A stretch of 64,000 nt of DNA, from contig OY776127.1 of NCBI GenBank assembly GCA_963675135.1, forward strand, positions 87,963,182 to 88,027,181, given 5' to 3'. The notes below the pieces were generated by a model. It had not been told where the DNA came from. It saw only the letters and a list, made by a program, of their open reading frames with translations, and made no database searches. The position numbers were made by a program, and so were the translations under genes. This stretch comes from Galeopsis tetrahit (Eukaryota > Streptophyta > Magnoliopsida > Lamiales > Lamiaceae). The first letter of the stretch is position 1; each line of letters starts with the position of its first letter. Below are positions 10,601-23,390 of the stretch, in pieces.

Positions 10601-13600
10601 TTTGTGCATGATATCCTAGAGAAAACCGTTATTGTTAGTTGCTCAGCATACCCTATACAATGCTGTGTGGTATTTTTACTTTAACAAAAGAATTTTGCGA
10701 ATAGGAGCTGTTCATGTTTTGGTACTGATTAATTAGTCTATGAAATGTCTTCAAATAACCAATAGAGCAGGAATTGCTTTCATTTCCTTCTGATGAGTTT
10801 GATTTGTTTTCTGATTCCATGTTTCCAGCTTACACTGTTTTTATGATGCATGTCAGTGTTTGCTTTGTTTCTTATTCTGTAAATTTTATGTGCTTGTGAA
10901 AGCCCACTCTTGTATTCGCATTTCTAACACCTAATTCTCCTTTGTGCAGAGTGTGGAGCTAACTGCTGACGCTGTGGAGTTCCTCAAGAAAATTTTCTTC
11001 ACCTATGATGTTGATTGTGTACATAAATTCTCTCCCTTTGCATCTTGTTAAATTCTTCATCTAGTCAAACATGATTACATGATAGTAGTTGATAAACTGT
11101 TTTCTCAGTTGATTCCTTCTAAAGTGTTCCTCTCATTTTCAGTCCCTTTAATTATCAAATTTATTTTTTGTATATATGCCTCATTCTTGACCTTAATTTG
11201 TAATTGGTATCATCATCTCAATTATATATTCTTTTGGCAAGGAGTTTCATGAGATCGAGAAACCAAAATGATTCCATTTACAGAATCTCTGAATTGGCAA
11301 AATGGCTTTTGATTGATTATGTTACATAGAAGATGATATTGATTATTTAAGTTATATTGTCGCATAAAGTTCAAAATGTTGACTATTGGTTTTGATATTC
11401 TTTAGGATGGATCTCTTCGTCCCGCTGAGCTTGAAGATTTGTTTTCTACAGCACCTGAAAAGTAATAAGTTTTGCTATAGATCACAACATGGTTTGCTTT
11501 AGAGTGTTATCCTTTTGGCTTTATTGGTGTTGCTTTAACTTTTGAAATGTTGTAGTCCTTGGAATGAAGCTCCATATGTGGATGCCGCAGAAAAGACTGC
11601 TCTTGGTGGCCTATCACTTGATGGATTCCTATCACTGGTGCGTGCCGTGTTGTTTTATTTTCCATTATTTATGGGGTTCACCAAAACTCATTATTTGCTA
11701 ATTCTCAACTATGCATGAACCACAAGTTGCTTCGATAACCATTCTTTCTGATTTAAACCTGTGGAAAAGTTTGAACTGTAAATGAATTTTTTAATTTGTA
11801 ATCTGTTTGGCTTTCCTCTCCTCTGTTACCTTGTCTCTCAAGCTTTCCTGAACCTTATATATATCCTAGTTGTTTGCATGAATGATCCAAGCTCATCACT
11901 TAAGAACAGGAGAACAATTGCCCCTAATATTGTCTATGCAAAGTATAAAAGAAAAAACAAGTGTTTTGAAACTTACCGATAAGTCACTCTATCCTTATCC
12001 ACAGCTCTGCTGGGACTTATCTGCAATACGGATTTTCTCAAGTATTTGCAATATAACTAGCACTCTACATATTTTCACGTGGAGTTTCTTTTTACTAGTT
12101 GTATTAATACCAAAACAATTCTCAAATAATATGAAATGATTATTTAATATATGGTTTGCTGGTTTGGTTTAAGGCGTGCTGATCTGTTGATGAGCCACTC
12201 ATTTTCCCTGATAGACTCATCTAAAGAAATTATTTTCAGCTGATGGTGGCGTAGCTTATTTTTCCTCTTATTGCTCTTGTAAGCCATGGTTAGATAACAA
12301 TACGAGTCCTGGCTAAACTGAGCATGAGATTGCACTACAGTTTTCCCCTGCTATATGGAGTTTGGTTATTCGACTATACATTTGCTGTCTGTCTTTCTAC
12401 TTTAACGTCCTATTGCCCACATTACATTTACATATATTCATAATTATACTGGCATAATTCTGAAGTTCTACGTTCTAGTAACTTGTTCTACAACTATCTA
12501 TCTTATTGTGCCCATGACATTCTCTGATAATTTAATGTATCACAGTGGGCCCTTATGACGCTTCTGGATCCAATTCGTAGCGTGGAGACCCTTATATACA
12601 TAGGTTATGGTGGTGATCCTTCAACTGCTGTACGTGTAACTCGGAGAAGATATTTAGATCGTAAGAAGCAGCAAACAGAAAAAACTGTGTATCAGTGTTT
12701 TGTTTTTGGACCAAAAGAGTCTGGGAAATCTGCTTTACTAAATTCTTTTATTGGAAGGTACTACATGTGAGAACATTTTTAAAAAAATGATTCCTACCAC
12801 CGGTTCTTATGAAATATGCTTATCCATTTCACAGGCCTTTCCCTGAAGAGCATGTTCCCACAACTGATGACAGATATGCTGTTAATGTTGTTGACCAACC
12901 CACAGTAAGTGCCCACTTATTGTTGCTCTGAAAATGAAGACACAACAAAGAATAAACAAGTGCAAGAAATTGTGGTCTGCATGAGTTGACAGAGATGTAT
13001 ATACTATTCAGTGGAGTTATAATTTATAAAGTAACTAGTATTTTGAAATTTGAAACTCTATATTGAAGATAACTTAACAAAGCCTATATGAGCAAATTGA
13101 CTGAATAAAAAGCTCTAAAGAAAAAACATGACACTCTCTGATAGTTCATGTTCCTTATACGTGAAATATTGTCTTGTTTATTCCTAAACTAGCACAAAAA
13201 GAATTCCTTGTTGCATCTTCTTAGTCGAATAAATAATAATGCATTTACTTTGATCCTAATTGATGTACTGGGTGTTTCTTTCAAATTATTATTTATTTTT
13301 AGAAGTTTTTTAAAATGTACATGTTATGCTGGGATCCATATTCCAAAGTAACCCTTTTGATTTGAAAAGATGTCCTCATTGTTACTCCAATTTCTTTTGA
13401 TGGAAATATATGTATTTTGAAACAGTATTGTCTGGTATCTTGACAGGGACTTAAGAAGACTCTTGTGTTGCGAGAAATTCCTGAGGAAAGAGTAAAGGAG
13501 TTTCTATCTAAGAAGCATGCTTTGGCTGCATGTGATGTGGCAGTGTTTGTTCACGACAGGTAGCTATCTTTTATTCTAAATATTATTTTATTTGCGTTGA

Positions 13601-14650
13601 ATGGGATCATATGGATTACTGCTAAACACTCAATTGGAAAGGGATTCATAATTAAACATGACCTGATATATCAAGAGACTATTAGTAATGCTACTTTTTT
13701 GAAGTTAACAGCTTTTAGTATTGGTTCCACGATATTGTATCTTGTTACATGTCATATGGTCTAGTTCTTGTACCGTGCAACTCTTTACACTGATGATTTT
13801 TTCTTTCTATTGTATCCATCTGTGACCACTTTAAAGCTGTTATAATATTTATCTTGGTTAAAAATTCTAAATTGCACGATCTGGTCATTCCAGTTCTCTT
13901 GAACCTTCATGGGAGAAGGCAACAGAGATGCTTATGGATGTTGCAAGTCAAGGGGAAGCCACGGGCGATGAGGTGCCTTGTCTCATTGTCGCTGCTAAAG
14001 ATGATCTGGAACCTTATTTGACACAGATTCAAGATTCAACAAGGGTAAAAGTCCTTCTGTAGTTCTTCTCTATGAATGTTTATAGTGTCATCCTTACACT
14101 TTGGTCACGAAGCAGGAATTTCAAATCTCTTAAACTTGTTCGTGTATGATGCATGTTGAGGATAACTTTACAAGCCTGCATCCATATAATTTAATCAACT
14201 TACATACTGAACTTGACAATCTTGGATAGGAGTCCATAAATATGGAAAGCCATCATGAAATAAACCCGTTCCTTTCGTTTATTTGACAGTAGTGTAAAAT
14301 TTAACAGGTAAGCCAGGATATGGGAATAGAAGCACCTATACCACTGAGCACGAAGCTGGGAGATTTTAGTAACATATTTCATAGGATCGTGAGGGCTGCA
14401 GAACACCCTCACTTAAGCATTCCCGAGACATCAGCTGGGAAAAGCCGTAAGCACCTTCACAAGGTTATCAATCGCTCCCTCACCATTATATCAGGTACCT
14501 TGCACTCTTTTATACTCCTCATTGCTTGTGAAAAGCCACCCGTGCTTAACGCGGAATTTGGTGTCCATAACTCCAGTTGGAGCTGCAGTTGCTGTCGTTG
14601 GGGTGGCTGCTTACCGAGTTTATGCTGCAAGAAGGAATTCGTCTAGTTAG
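7677..14650 (+). CDS. MIRO1: Mitochondrial Rho GTPase (MIRO), 14 exons
   Basis: Outer-mitochondrial-membrane GTPase that controls mitochondrial shape, movement and inheritance. Exons read with consistent phases and GT-AG borders: 7677-7885, 8709-8841, 9012-9161, 9455-9631, 9763-10014, 10950-11018, 11406-11461, 11556-11637, 12546-12757, 12835-12904, 13447-13559, 13894-14044, 14308-14494, 14577-14650, giving 644 aa, the usual family length. The N-terminal GTPase has P-loop GDSKTGKS (residues 20-27). Two EF-hands follow: loop DHDRDGALSDGE (207-218) and DVDCDGSLRPAE (327-338). The second GTPase has GPKESGKS (431-438). A C-terminal tail anchor (about 617-634) ends in RRNSSS. At exon 4 the acceptor at 9453-9454 keeps the frame; an upstream AG would break it. 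Resembles Arabidopsis MIRO1 throughout. Appears intact. Confidence 0.95.
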
Positions 14651-15428
14651 GAAGCATTTTTGTGGCCTTTTTTCGTCTTTTTTTTCGGGAGTGGGGTGAC
14701 GGAGGTGGTGGCTTTGATTGCAAATGGTTAGAAGTGTAACTTACAACAGATGCATTTGATAGTGATTTCAGTTGCTGCATAGGATTTTTACCAGCTTTGA
14801 TGATCTGTCATGCTTCCTATGACTTTTATTTTTTTAAATGATGTATGTCGGCTTGTTGCAGACTCTGAATATGAATAATTTAATCACTGACCGTGTTGCT
14901 AAAGAGGTTTGATTCTTGAAATAAATTAGTTTACAGGTAATTTTGCATCTCCCTTTTTATTCATGCTCAATTATTTTACAAAATTAATATTGAAGCTTTT
15001 TTTTTTTCTTTTTTGTAAATCACTCATTTTCACATTTTATTATATTTTTCTCAATCTCAATTATATTAACATCTACTTATTGTATCATATATCACCTATG
15101 TAATGTTTATCCCGGGGAGTAGAATTATTTTAAAAGAGTATGATAGATTCCCTAGGGGCATGATTGTCTTGGGATTTTGAGGATTTTAAAATCTTTTAAA
15201 ATCTTAATGCTTTTTATGTTTTGTGTTTGTTTTTGGATTTATGTAGGGTAGGATTTAACTTTATAGAATAGGGTTATAGGTATTTATATAGGGTTTGTAC
15301 ATTTATAGGGTTGACTTTTATAGGGTGGGATTTTGAAATCTTGAATCAAAATCCCAAAGGGCATGTTTGTTTTGGGATTTTGAGAATTTTGAAATCTGGA
15401 TTTCAAAATCTAGTGGATTTCAAAATCC
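14651..15428. other. MIRO1 3' region and Tourist-like repeat debris
   Basis: 14651-14930 is probably the MIRO1 3' UTR. From about 15154 there are partial Tourist-like ends (GGGCATGATTGTCTTGGGA, then GGGCATGTTTGTTTTGGGA near 15359). The segment starting TAATGCTTTTT at 15204 recurs at 20176, so two related copies bracket the nest that follows. Confidence 0.5.
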
Positions 15429-15470
15429 TAAGGGGATGTTTCTTTTGGGCTTTGGGTGGTTTTACCACTC

Positions 15471-17740
15471 TGTCACATCCCGACTTTAGGGCCTAGATGA
15501 AAACACCATACTTCTACCTTGAATGCTATTGTAACTCGAGTTTATAAATTTTTAAAAGGATTTGCAGCGGAAGATTAAATAAAACTCAAATTACTTAAAT
15601 AAAATCATTACCGAATTTTAATTCAAGCAAAACATAAATACTTACTTCAAAGAAGTTAAAGTGGCGCATAAATTAAAAATGTGCTTAAGTCAAGATGCAA
15701 CTAAATTAAATTCAAACTAATATAGAGGAAAACATTGCATGACAAGACATCCACATCCACCGACCCTCCACCGCAACTCCGTCAATCTGTAAAATGTTAA
15801 ATACGACCCTCCACCGCAACTCCGTCAATCTGTAAAATGTTAAATAGATTGGGGTGAGCAAAACAACTAGCTCAGTGGGGTCCCCTTTGTCACCGTTAAA
15901 TATAAATGCAAACAAAATCATAACTCACAAACATGCGTAAATAAGTCTTCCATATATTGACCAATTAAATTGGCCAATCTGTATACGGTGGAGTTGCCCC
16001 CAAGGATCTTACCATCCCGGACCGTAGTCCCCGCTAGTTACAACGACCTTTCCGTCGAGATAACCCATAATAAGCATAAGCATAAGCATAAACGTATGAT
16101 CATGTAGTCAAGCAACAATTAAATTCACATAATATTTAAAAGTGACAAAGTGAATACATAGTAAGAAAACTCCACCTTAAATCTTTAGTAGTCTCGTAAA
16201 TAAGTGGATTGATTTAATGTAAGAGAGTCTCGTCACCTAAAAATAAAAGATTAATATAACTTAGAATTATTACCATTAATAAATTAATATAGTAAATAAC
16301 TAATATTTTAGTATCAAACTAATATTTACGTGTATATGCTCTACTGGACTTGAACAGAACAATTACACTGACACCTTGTGATAATAATTAATAATCCTAC
16401 GGCAACTACTAAATAATTAGACTCCATAAAAGTAGGAAAAAATATAACATTAAATAATAATAATTATAGGAAAAAGGGTAAATCTGTCATACTTCTATCT
16501 TATCCGTACCAACTTATTGTCCAATGTGTATAAAAATAACTAGAGCAGATTATCCGTACCAACTTATTGTCCAATGTGTATAAAAATAACTAGAGCAGAT
16601 TACGTTTATAACATCTCCATTATATATATAAATAAAAGTACAACATTATTTAATATAAAATAATAGGTTTGACCGGTTCTAGAAAATTAAGAGTATGAAC
16701 ACCATCTCCTAAAATAAAGGCAGGAATGAAGGAAGAAACAATATGCATAAAATTACTCATTTTCTTAAATCTGAAAATTAATTATTTGTAGCTTCTCATA
16801 TAGAAACCAACACCCATTGCGAGAGATTCTAACTTAAATCAATTAATAAGATTTTATCCCTGAAGGTCATTATCATGATAGAAGAATCTCTCACAAACAG
16901 AAATATAATTTGCTTTGAAAATATACGAAAGGAAGCAGCATTCGTAAAAGCTTATCAGAAGAAAAAAAAAGTTTGTCTCAACATACTCAGTAATTACACT
17001 AGCATACCAAAAACACTCGCATACACAAATAGAAGCTACGGCATACGGTGCTAGAGACAATAGAAGAGAAAATAAATATAAGGAAGGGGAAAGAAACATT
17101 TACAGTGTTTCAAAAGAAAGGAGGACTACTGCTTCAACAAGGGAGAGGCTGAGATGAATTTCTAATCCATGGAGAATGTATTGCCAGAATTTGGTGTTTC
17201 ATTACTTGGTGAAGTTTGTAAAATGGTTGATAGGGAAGTAGACGCTGACTATCTATTTCTTGGTAAAGCTTTGGCTCACATTAAATGATTGAAAGAGGAA
17301 AACAAGAGAACCTATTTATAGAATTTGCTACCCAATAATATGGGGACACCTATCACTCACCAACAAAATGTCCTCTCCTTCAAATAACAAACTTGTACAA
17401 AATGTTGCAGGCATTTCTGGCTTTGCAATTTGAATTAAGGGAATCAAGAGGGAATATTCTTTGATTCCATATTGCTAATGTGTATGTGGATAAAAGAACC
17501 GAGAATGAGAGTGGATGGTTTATGTACCGTATTCCCTTAAAAGAAAATGGAGAGGACTCACGCTAAAATAAAAGTAAATCATGAGATCATATTTTTAAAA
17601 TAAATATATTTTATTATATTAATATATATATAAGTAGACATATCCTATGTAATTAAAAATAAAAAAATTATAATTAATTTTAATTTAATATCTTATATAT
17701 TCTTATTTTAAATGGTGATTTAAAAATCACGGGTGTTACA
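15471..17740 (-). repeat. Long terminal repeat (3' LTR) of gag-only retroelement
   Basis: On the plus strand it starts TGTCACATCCCGAC and ends CGGGTGTTACA; in element orientation it therefore starts TGTAACACCCG and ends GTCGGGATGTGACA, with TG...CA termini. It is about 2.27 kb long. It contains two internal tandem duplications: about 43 bp twice at 15762-15846 and about 53 bp twice at 16500-16600, plus a CATAAG hexamer run near 16070. No matching second LTR is visible on the gag side before the host sequence resumes, so that LTR is missing or truncated. Confidence 0.7.
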
Positions 17741-17754
17741 TCCTATTCCCCTTA
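17741..17754 (-). other. Polypurine tract of the retroelement
   Basis: On the minus strand TAAGGGGAATAGGA lies directly before the LTR start TGTAACACCC. It is preceded by a TTTCGAGGACGAAATTTATT tract, a combination commonly seen just before the 3' LTR of plant Ty3/gypsy elements. It lies only 25 bp past the gag stop codon. Confidence 0.75.
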
Positions 17755-17779
17755 AAATAAATTTCGTCCTCGAAATTGG

Positions 17780-18883
17780 TTATGTACCTTGATCATGTTG
17801 ACCCATGGCAAAAGTTCGAGCTCCGCCACCAGTTCCCGTATTTGGTCCTTTTGTTCCAACTCCACGCTTCGTCTTTGGACATTCACCAATCATATGGCCC
17901 TTTTCCTTGCACCAATAACACCGATTTTGACCCATCAAACATTCACCATTGTGATTCTTTCCACATTGCGGACAAGTAGGTCTGTCTGTTCTTTCTTTAC
18001 CTCTCACGTCACCATTGACATTTACTCGCTTGTTACCTACATCTTCCTTTTCACTCGATCCTTCCCTCTTTCTTTTTCCACGATCCCCTTCAATCCTTGG
18101 TTTTGGTGCATCCATGGCAATGCTAGCGGCGATTTCTTCAGCACGTTCAAACGTTTCAGCTAAAGTTGTAATGCCTTGACCCGAAACCACATTTCTAATT
18201 TCCGAACGGAGCCCATACCTAAAACGTTGAGCCTTCTTAGCCTCTGTGTCCACCAGATGTGGAGCAAAACGACACATCTGACTGAATTTCCGCTCATATT
18301 CTGCCACTGTCATGTTTCCTTGTTTAAGGTTGAAAAATTCTGATTCCATCTTCACCTGGTATGATGGGGGATAGTACTTCACCTTGATGATACGTTTAAA
18401 CTCCTCCCATGATAGTGTTGCACGCTCAGCAGCTGGTCGCATGCCCCAATATGAGTTCCACCATATTCTCGCGTCTTCCCGAAGTTGAAAGGATGCACAA
18501 GCTACTCGTTGTGCATCAGTGCACATTATAAGTCCAAGAATGCCCTCGATGGTCTCCAACCATTCTTCAAGTGCAGCCGGTCCATCCCGACCGTTAAAAG
18601 TAGGAGGTTTGAATCTGTTGAACTGTTCAACAACTTGGAGTTGACGTGGGGGTTGTTGAGGAAGGTTTTGTGCATTCAGAGTTTGAAGTAGGTTGGCCAA
18701 ATTTTCCAACAGAACATTTCCACCTTGAGGTTGATTCTGGTTTCCAGCAGCTTGGCCCGGATTAGCAGCATTTTGGGCTCCAAACAAATCTGCTAATGAA
18801 ATATCTTCCTCGTTTCGCTGATTTTGATTTCTGTTATTCGTAGCTCGTGCACGATTACCTTGACCCTCACGTCGATTAGCCAT
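17780..18883 (-). CDS. Retrotransposon Gag polyprotein (Ty3/gypsy type), gag only
   Basis: Nucleocapsid/capsid protein of 367 aa that would package element RNA. The start ATG is at 18881-18883. The N-terminus is rich in Q and N. The Gag core (roughly residues 95-240) contains FKPPTFNGRDGPAALEEWLE, ARIWWNSYW, the F..YYP segment and YERKFSQMCRFAPH, as in plant gypsy Gags. A basic linker is followed by a CCHC zinc knuckle CYWCKEKGHMIGEC. The reading frame is intact and ends normally, then runs into the polypurine tract. No protease, reverse transcriptase, RNase H or integrase lies between. The element must therefore depend on proteins from an autonomous relative. Confidence 0.9.
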   Translation of the reverse strand: MANRREGQGNRARATNNRNQNQRNEEDISLADLFGAQNAANPGQAAGNQNQPQGGNVLLENLANLLQTLNAQNLPQQPPRQLQVVEQFNRFKPPTFNGRDGPAALEEWLETIEGILGLIMCTDAQRVACASFQLREDARIWWNSYWGMRPAAERATLSWEEFKRIIKVKYYPPSYQVKMESEFFNLKQGNMTVAEYERKFSQMCRFAPHLVDTEAKKAQRFRYGLRSEIRNVVSGQGITTLAETFERAEEIAASIAMDAPKPRIEGDRGKRKREGSSEKEDVGNKRVNVNGDVRGKERTDRPTCPQCGKNHNGECLMGQNRCYWCKEKGHMIGECPKTKRGVGTKGPNTGTGGGARTFAMGQHDQGT

Positions 18884-19064
18884 CTCCTAGAAAAGAACTC
18901 GATTGTTTTAATGATATTATTATTATTATAATTTTTTAGTATAAAAGGTAAAATCAATTTCATCATAGCACTTAATCATCCATACTTGTTTATACCATCC
19001 GTAATTCAAAATAAACAGAAAATTACAGCTACCGAAAATATAAGAAGATAATTCTCTAAACTAC

Positions 19065-19529
19065 TCAGTAAGATCCCTCATCATCGCTCTCATCGTCGCT
19101 CTCATCATCGCTCTCGTCATCGCTCTCATCATCCACAGGGTCTAAGCTTGATTCCTTCATTCCTACTGGCTTGCCGTTCTCGTGCGTAGTGTGGATTACC
19201 GTTTCTTCTTCCGGAATAGGTTCCTCCCCTGGCAGCGGTAGTAGTTCCTCCGGATCCTCTACTGCATTCCCAGTTTGTGCCCATCTATACAAACACTCGG
19301 CTACCACGTTCTCTAAGTCGGTCTGCATTCTTCGTTGCTCTCTATCCGCAATGAAGCTTCTAACTTCCTCCTCCCAGTCCAAAGGTAATCTAGTTATTAC
19401 TGGGTTTACGGCCGCCTCATAGTGAGGTCGATTCGGCATATCTCTAATTCGTTGTAAGCTTCCCACAAGAAATTTCGGGACATTATCCCTCTCATCAATA
19501 ATCCTCTCATACCTTTTGCGCTTATTCAT
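19065..19529 (-). CDS. Accessory ORF upstream of gag, unknown function
   Basis: A 154-aa reading frame with a proper ATG (19527-19529) lies on the same strand as gag and about 180 bp upstream of it, inside the retroelement. The N-terminus is basic (NKRKRYERIIDERD). A middle segment looks helical and charged (LPLDWEEEVRSFIADREQRR). The C-terminus is very acidic and ends in several DDES repeats encoded by a GATGAGAGCGAC-type tandem repeat. I do not recognise the family. It could be an element-specific protein, a captured host fragment or a pre-gag leader ORF. The intact frame over 460 bp argues for recent function. Confidence 0.55.
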   Translation of the reverse strand: MNKRKRYERIIDERDNVPKFLVGSLQRIRDMPNRPHYEAAVNPVITRLPLDWEEEVRSFIADREQRRMQTDLENVVAECLYRWAQTGNAVEDPEELLPLPGEEPIPEEETVIHTTHENGKPVGMKESSLDPVDDESDDESDDESDDESDDEGSY

Positions 19530-20175
19530 GTTATCTATTAATCACCAAAGTTATTATAATAGTTTATCAAAACCATTACATCATAATTTTGTGTCGTAAT
19601 TATTTATATTCATATCAATTTCAACATGCAAACATCTTTCCATAATCGATAAATAACATAGCATAATAACATATCATACCTTGGAGTTGGAGCGGTGGGC
19701 GGTGGTGGATGCCATAACTTATATATACTAAAAATTGCACGATTTAAATTATTTTGAAAAAAAAATATTTCCTTGACTCAAGATTTTTTTTTTTTTAACA
19801 AGTCTACAAGAACGTATATTATTGTTTCTTTTGGGTTTTGGAATAGTGAAGGATTTAACTTTATGTCAAATCAAATTGTAAGATTGAATGAGTTTGTATT
19901 ATTATATTATTGTTTGGTGAGATTATAATGATTAGTTGATTAAATGTATTATATTATTGTATTATTATATTATTATAGTATTATTATATTATTGTTGAAA
20001 AAGAATATAATGATTGGAGTAATATTATATAGATATAACTTTATGTCAAATCAATATGTTTGATAAGGGTGGTTTTGAGTGGATTTTGAAAACCGATTTT
20101 TAAATCCCGAAGTAAAACGGGTTTTGGATCTTGAAATCCAAAACCTGGTTTTTAAAACCAAAAAGAAACATCCCC

Positions 20176-22139
20176 TAATGCTTTTTTGTGTTTTGTGTTT
20201 GTTTTGGGATTTATGTAGGGTAAGATTTAACTTTATAGTATAGGTTTGTAGGTATTTATAGGTGGTTTGTAGGTATTTATAGGGTTGACTTTTATAGGGT
20301 TTATAGGTATTTATAGGGTGGGATTTTGAAATCCTGAATCAAAATCCCAAAGTGTAACGGGGGTGGAGTTTCGAAATCCCAAATCCGGATTTCCCATCCC
20401 AAAACAAACATGCCCAAATTGTAACGGGGTGGAGTTTCGATGGATAGGAATAGGCAACTCAAAATAGACATGTTGGATTTTAAAATCCTGAATCAAAATC
20501 CCAAATTGTAATGTTATTACGGTTAAAATCGTCCGATTTTTTTTTTCCGCTTTTTTTTTGTTCATTTTCTCCCATTTTAAAAAATAAACTATTGTGTAAC
20601 GGATTAGAAAGGTTGATGTTAAAAAATGAGTTGAAATTGATATATTTATTAAAGAATATTTTTTTTAAAAAAAATGCCAAATCGGCTGTTGAACTACCGG
20701 TTTAAGCCCAAATCGACACTTTAACCGTCTCTATCGGATTTGAATTTTTGGTATCGAAATCGAACTTTAATTCTAAGGTTACAATTCGTTTTTCAAACTG
20801 AAACCGACAATTCGACGAATCGGCGGTTAGAAATCTCCCGATTTGGTCGATTTTGATTTCGTATATGTCTATCTGTAATATAATTTTTGTCAATTTAAAA
20901 TTTTTAAAAAACCGTCGAATGTTTTGGACAATAAATTATTCACAATAAAATACTCCGTATTTTGAATTTGCTTGTTTTTTTTCCTTTTATCTTTTTGATA
21001 AATTGCTTTTGCCAAAGTGGTGGGCCCAGAACGGAATTTATGGAACATAATTTCATGCAGACAGACTATTGACTTTTAGCCTTCTTTAACGACTTTGACC
21101 ATAATCGTGTTAAAAAAGCACACGTCTAAGAAGAAAACATTCAACGAGATAGAATTTGTGATTTGGTAGAACACGTTACTGATTTTTTTTATTTTTTTTA
21201 ACAAGAAAGGATTTAATTATATAATTTTTTTACTAATATGAATTTATCACTATTCCTTTAAATTGTGACAATAACATTTGAAATTATTAAATCAAGTAAA
21301 AAATATAATATGGTGGTTAAATTTAAACGTTATTCCTAGTCGGCTGCGGCCGGCCTTGGTTCATTTGCGAGAATTATTCCTTTAAATAGAAATCTGTAGA
21401 ATAATAACAAATATATATATATATATATATATTTAAAAAAAAAACAAGTACTCTTACTTTTTTTTATTTTTTTTATTTTTATGGTAATCCATATTTGAAA
21501 TTGAGTTTTTCTGTTTATCATTACACAATTTTTGTGAGCAAATTCATTTAATTCATTTTCTAATTGAGTTCGTAAATTTTTATGCTCCTTCATTGAATAA
21601 AAGAATATTGTATGTGAAATATTGACATAAGTGCTAAGACTTTTTTTTTTTTTTTTCTGTCCGTTCAATGAAAGTTATACTTTTTTTTTTGATAAATTAT
21701 TTTTTCACATTTTATTGCATCACAATCTCTATTACATCTACTTATTTAATTATATTTTTTTAACCTCCATGCTCGAAACTCATCGGTAACTTTCAACGGG
21801 ACGGAGGAGTATTAAAAATAAGAAACGTTAAACGACAATACAGGTTACCTACTATCAATTGACTACGCACCCAAACGGGGCTCAGTATTTAAGGCAGTGT
21901 TTGGATCTTCTACTGTTTCTTCTTTTTAATAACTTTTGAATTGTTTTACCTCTAATTATTTGATTATTATGTATTTTATAAATATTAAATCTGATAAAGT
22001 ACCTATGACACTATTTTCGATTCAGTTCGGTTTTACACTTATGTGGTTCGATTTTGATTAATTATAATGAAATTCGATTCAGTTTTGATTCCTCAATTTC
22101 GGTTCGAATGTGTTGCACATCCCTAACTATCATATCTAT
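20176..22139. other. Gene-free spacer with Tourist-like ends and AT-rich tracts
   Basis: 20176-20420 continues the Tourist-like family and ends with CCCAAAACAAACATGCCC near 20397-20414. 20685-20900 is rich in AATCGGC/CCGATT-like words and may be an eroded MITE. 21409-21432 is an (AT)n run. 21995-22130 is rich in CGGTTC/TTCGATT words and ends near GTTGCACATCCCTAA, resembling one end of a degenerate hAT-type MITE. No gene is supported. Confidence 0.4.
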
Positions 22140-22257
22140 ATAGGGGGTGTTTTCAAACACTACAATCAGCTTCCAGAATCACTTTTTTTAAAGTTGCCCC
22201 CTCACAACTTTTACTTTTTAGAAGTGCTTTTAAGCTGTTTATAGAGTTTGCAAACAC
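22140..22257. mobile_element. Short MITE with GGTGTTTTCAAACAC ends
   Basis: The ends GGTGTTTTCAAACAC and GAGTTTGCAAACACC are inverted repeats, with an interior containing CAGCTTCCAGAATCAC. An inverted copy of the same element lies at 60125-60243, right after the CML gene. The target duplication is not clear. Confidence 0.6.
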
Positions 22258-23137
22258 CTTCATAATCTACATATACGAGTCTACTTGTGTGTACTGTGTA
22301 CTTTGTCAAATATGTCTCAAATCTAACTTAGTTTTTCTAATCGTAATTATCCGATTAATCGTGTTGGTTTGATCGGTTTAGATTAGAGGGGTACCTTTTT
22401 TACTTGTTTCGAGTTTTGTTCCGTTTTTAAGAATAATTTTTTCGGTCAAGGTTTTAATGGCGTCCCGACCTCTGATTCGTATTGTGAACTTTTTTATCAC
22501 TTTACCAAATTAGGAAATTGTGACCAAGTTTTAAAACATTATTAGCTGTTTACTACTAATTTTTTCCATAGCTACGCCTAACAAATAAGGTCAGAAGTAT
22601 AACTTTTTACATAAAAGATTGTTAATGCCACATTAATTTCCAAGACTAATTTTGACTTTATTTATACACTCTAAAACATATTCGGGTTGCTTATGGATTA
22701 AAGAAAAGTAAGCAACTGAAATAAAAATAACAATAATAATAATTCACCCAATTTGGAATGAAATTCTAATTCACCAGAATCCAAAAAACAAAAAAAAGTT
22801 AATACGACAAAGAATTACACTATACGGAGTATAATAATATTGCATATACAATATTCGCACAAATCAAAAGAGACAGAAACACTCACGGGTTGAAAACGCC
22901 GTCTAACCGATCTCCCCAAAAAAATCGTACTAGACAACTAAAAAAACTCGTTTCCAAACAAACGTTGCTATCACAATACGTAATACATACTTGATACTTA
23001 CTTTTACAGTAACATACATTTTTACTAATAGTAATACAGATTTGAGGGTAAGCTGCTGTTTTTGTTAGAAGATACACTTGACCGATTTCAATCCATGAAT
23101 TCTTCTCCCATTTTTTAAAATAGAAGAATATTAGATA

Positions 23138-23390
23138 CTCCCTCCGTCCAACAACTGTTTTCATATTTTTTTTATTCGTTTGTTCCATAATTGTTTGCAC
23201 ACTTTTAAAAGAAAACTTTTTTATAAATTTCATTTTCGTAATTTTCACATATTTACACAAAAACACTCATTCAAATCACTCTATTTACTTTATTTACAAA
23301 ATTACCTTTAAAAACTTCATTCCTTACACATTTTTTTTTTTTTAAATGTGTCAATTTATTGGTGCAAACACTCATGGAACGGGCCGGGTG
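23138..23390. mobile_element. Stowaway-like MITE, decayed right end
   Basis: The left end CTCCCTCCGTCCAACAA follows TA. The right end, around GGAACGGGCCGGGTG, is before TA but eroded. The interior has the usual CACTTTTAAAAGAAAA and CACAAAAACACTCATT tracts of this family. Non-coding. Confidence 0.6.

Larger units (their letters stand above)
15432..20175. mobile_element. Tourist-like (PIF/Harbinger) element interrupted by an LTR retroelement
   Basis: The left end GGGGATGTTTCTTTTGGG pairs with the right end AAAAAGAAACATCCCC. The flanking 3-bp duplication TAA (15429-15431, 20176-20178) is what PIF/Harbinger elements leave. Only short outer pieces belong to this element. Most of the interval is the gag-bearing LTR element that starts at 15471, so the retroelement is the younger insertion. 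The exact right junction of the retroelement (around 19.7-19.83 kb) is not resolved. Confidence 0.6.
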
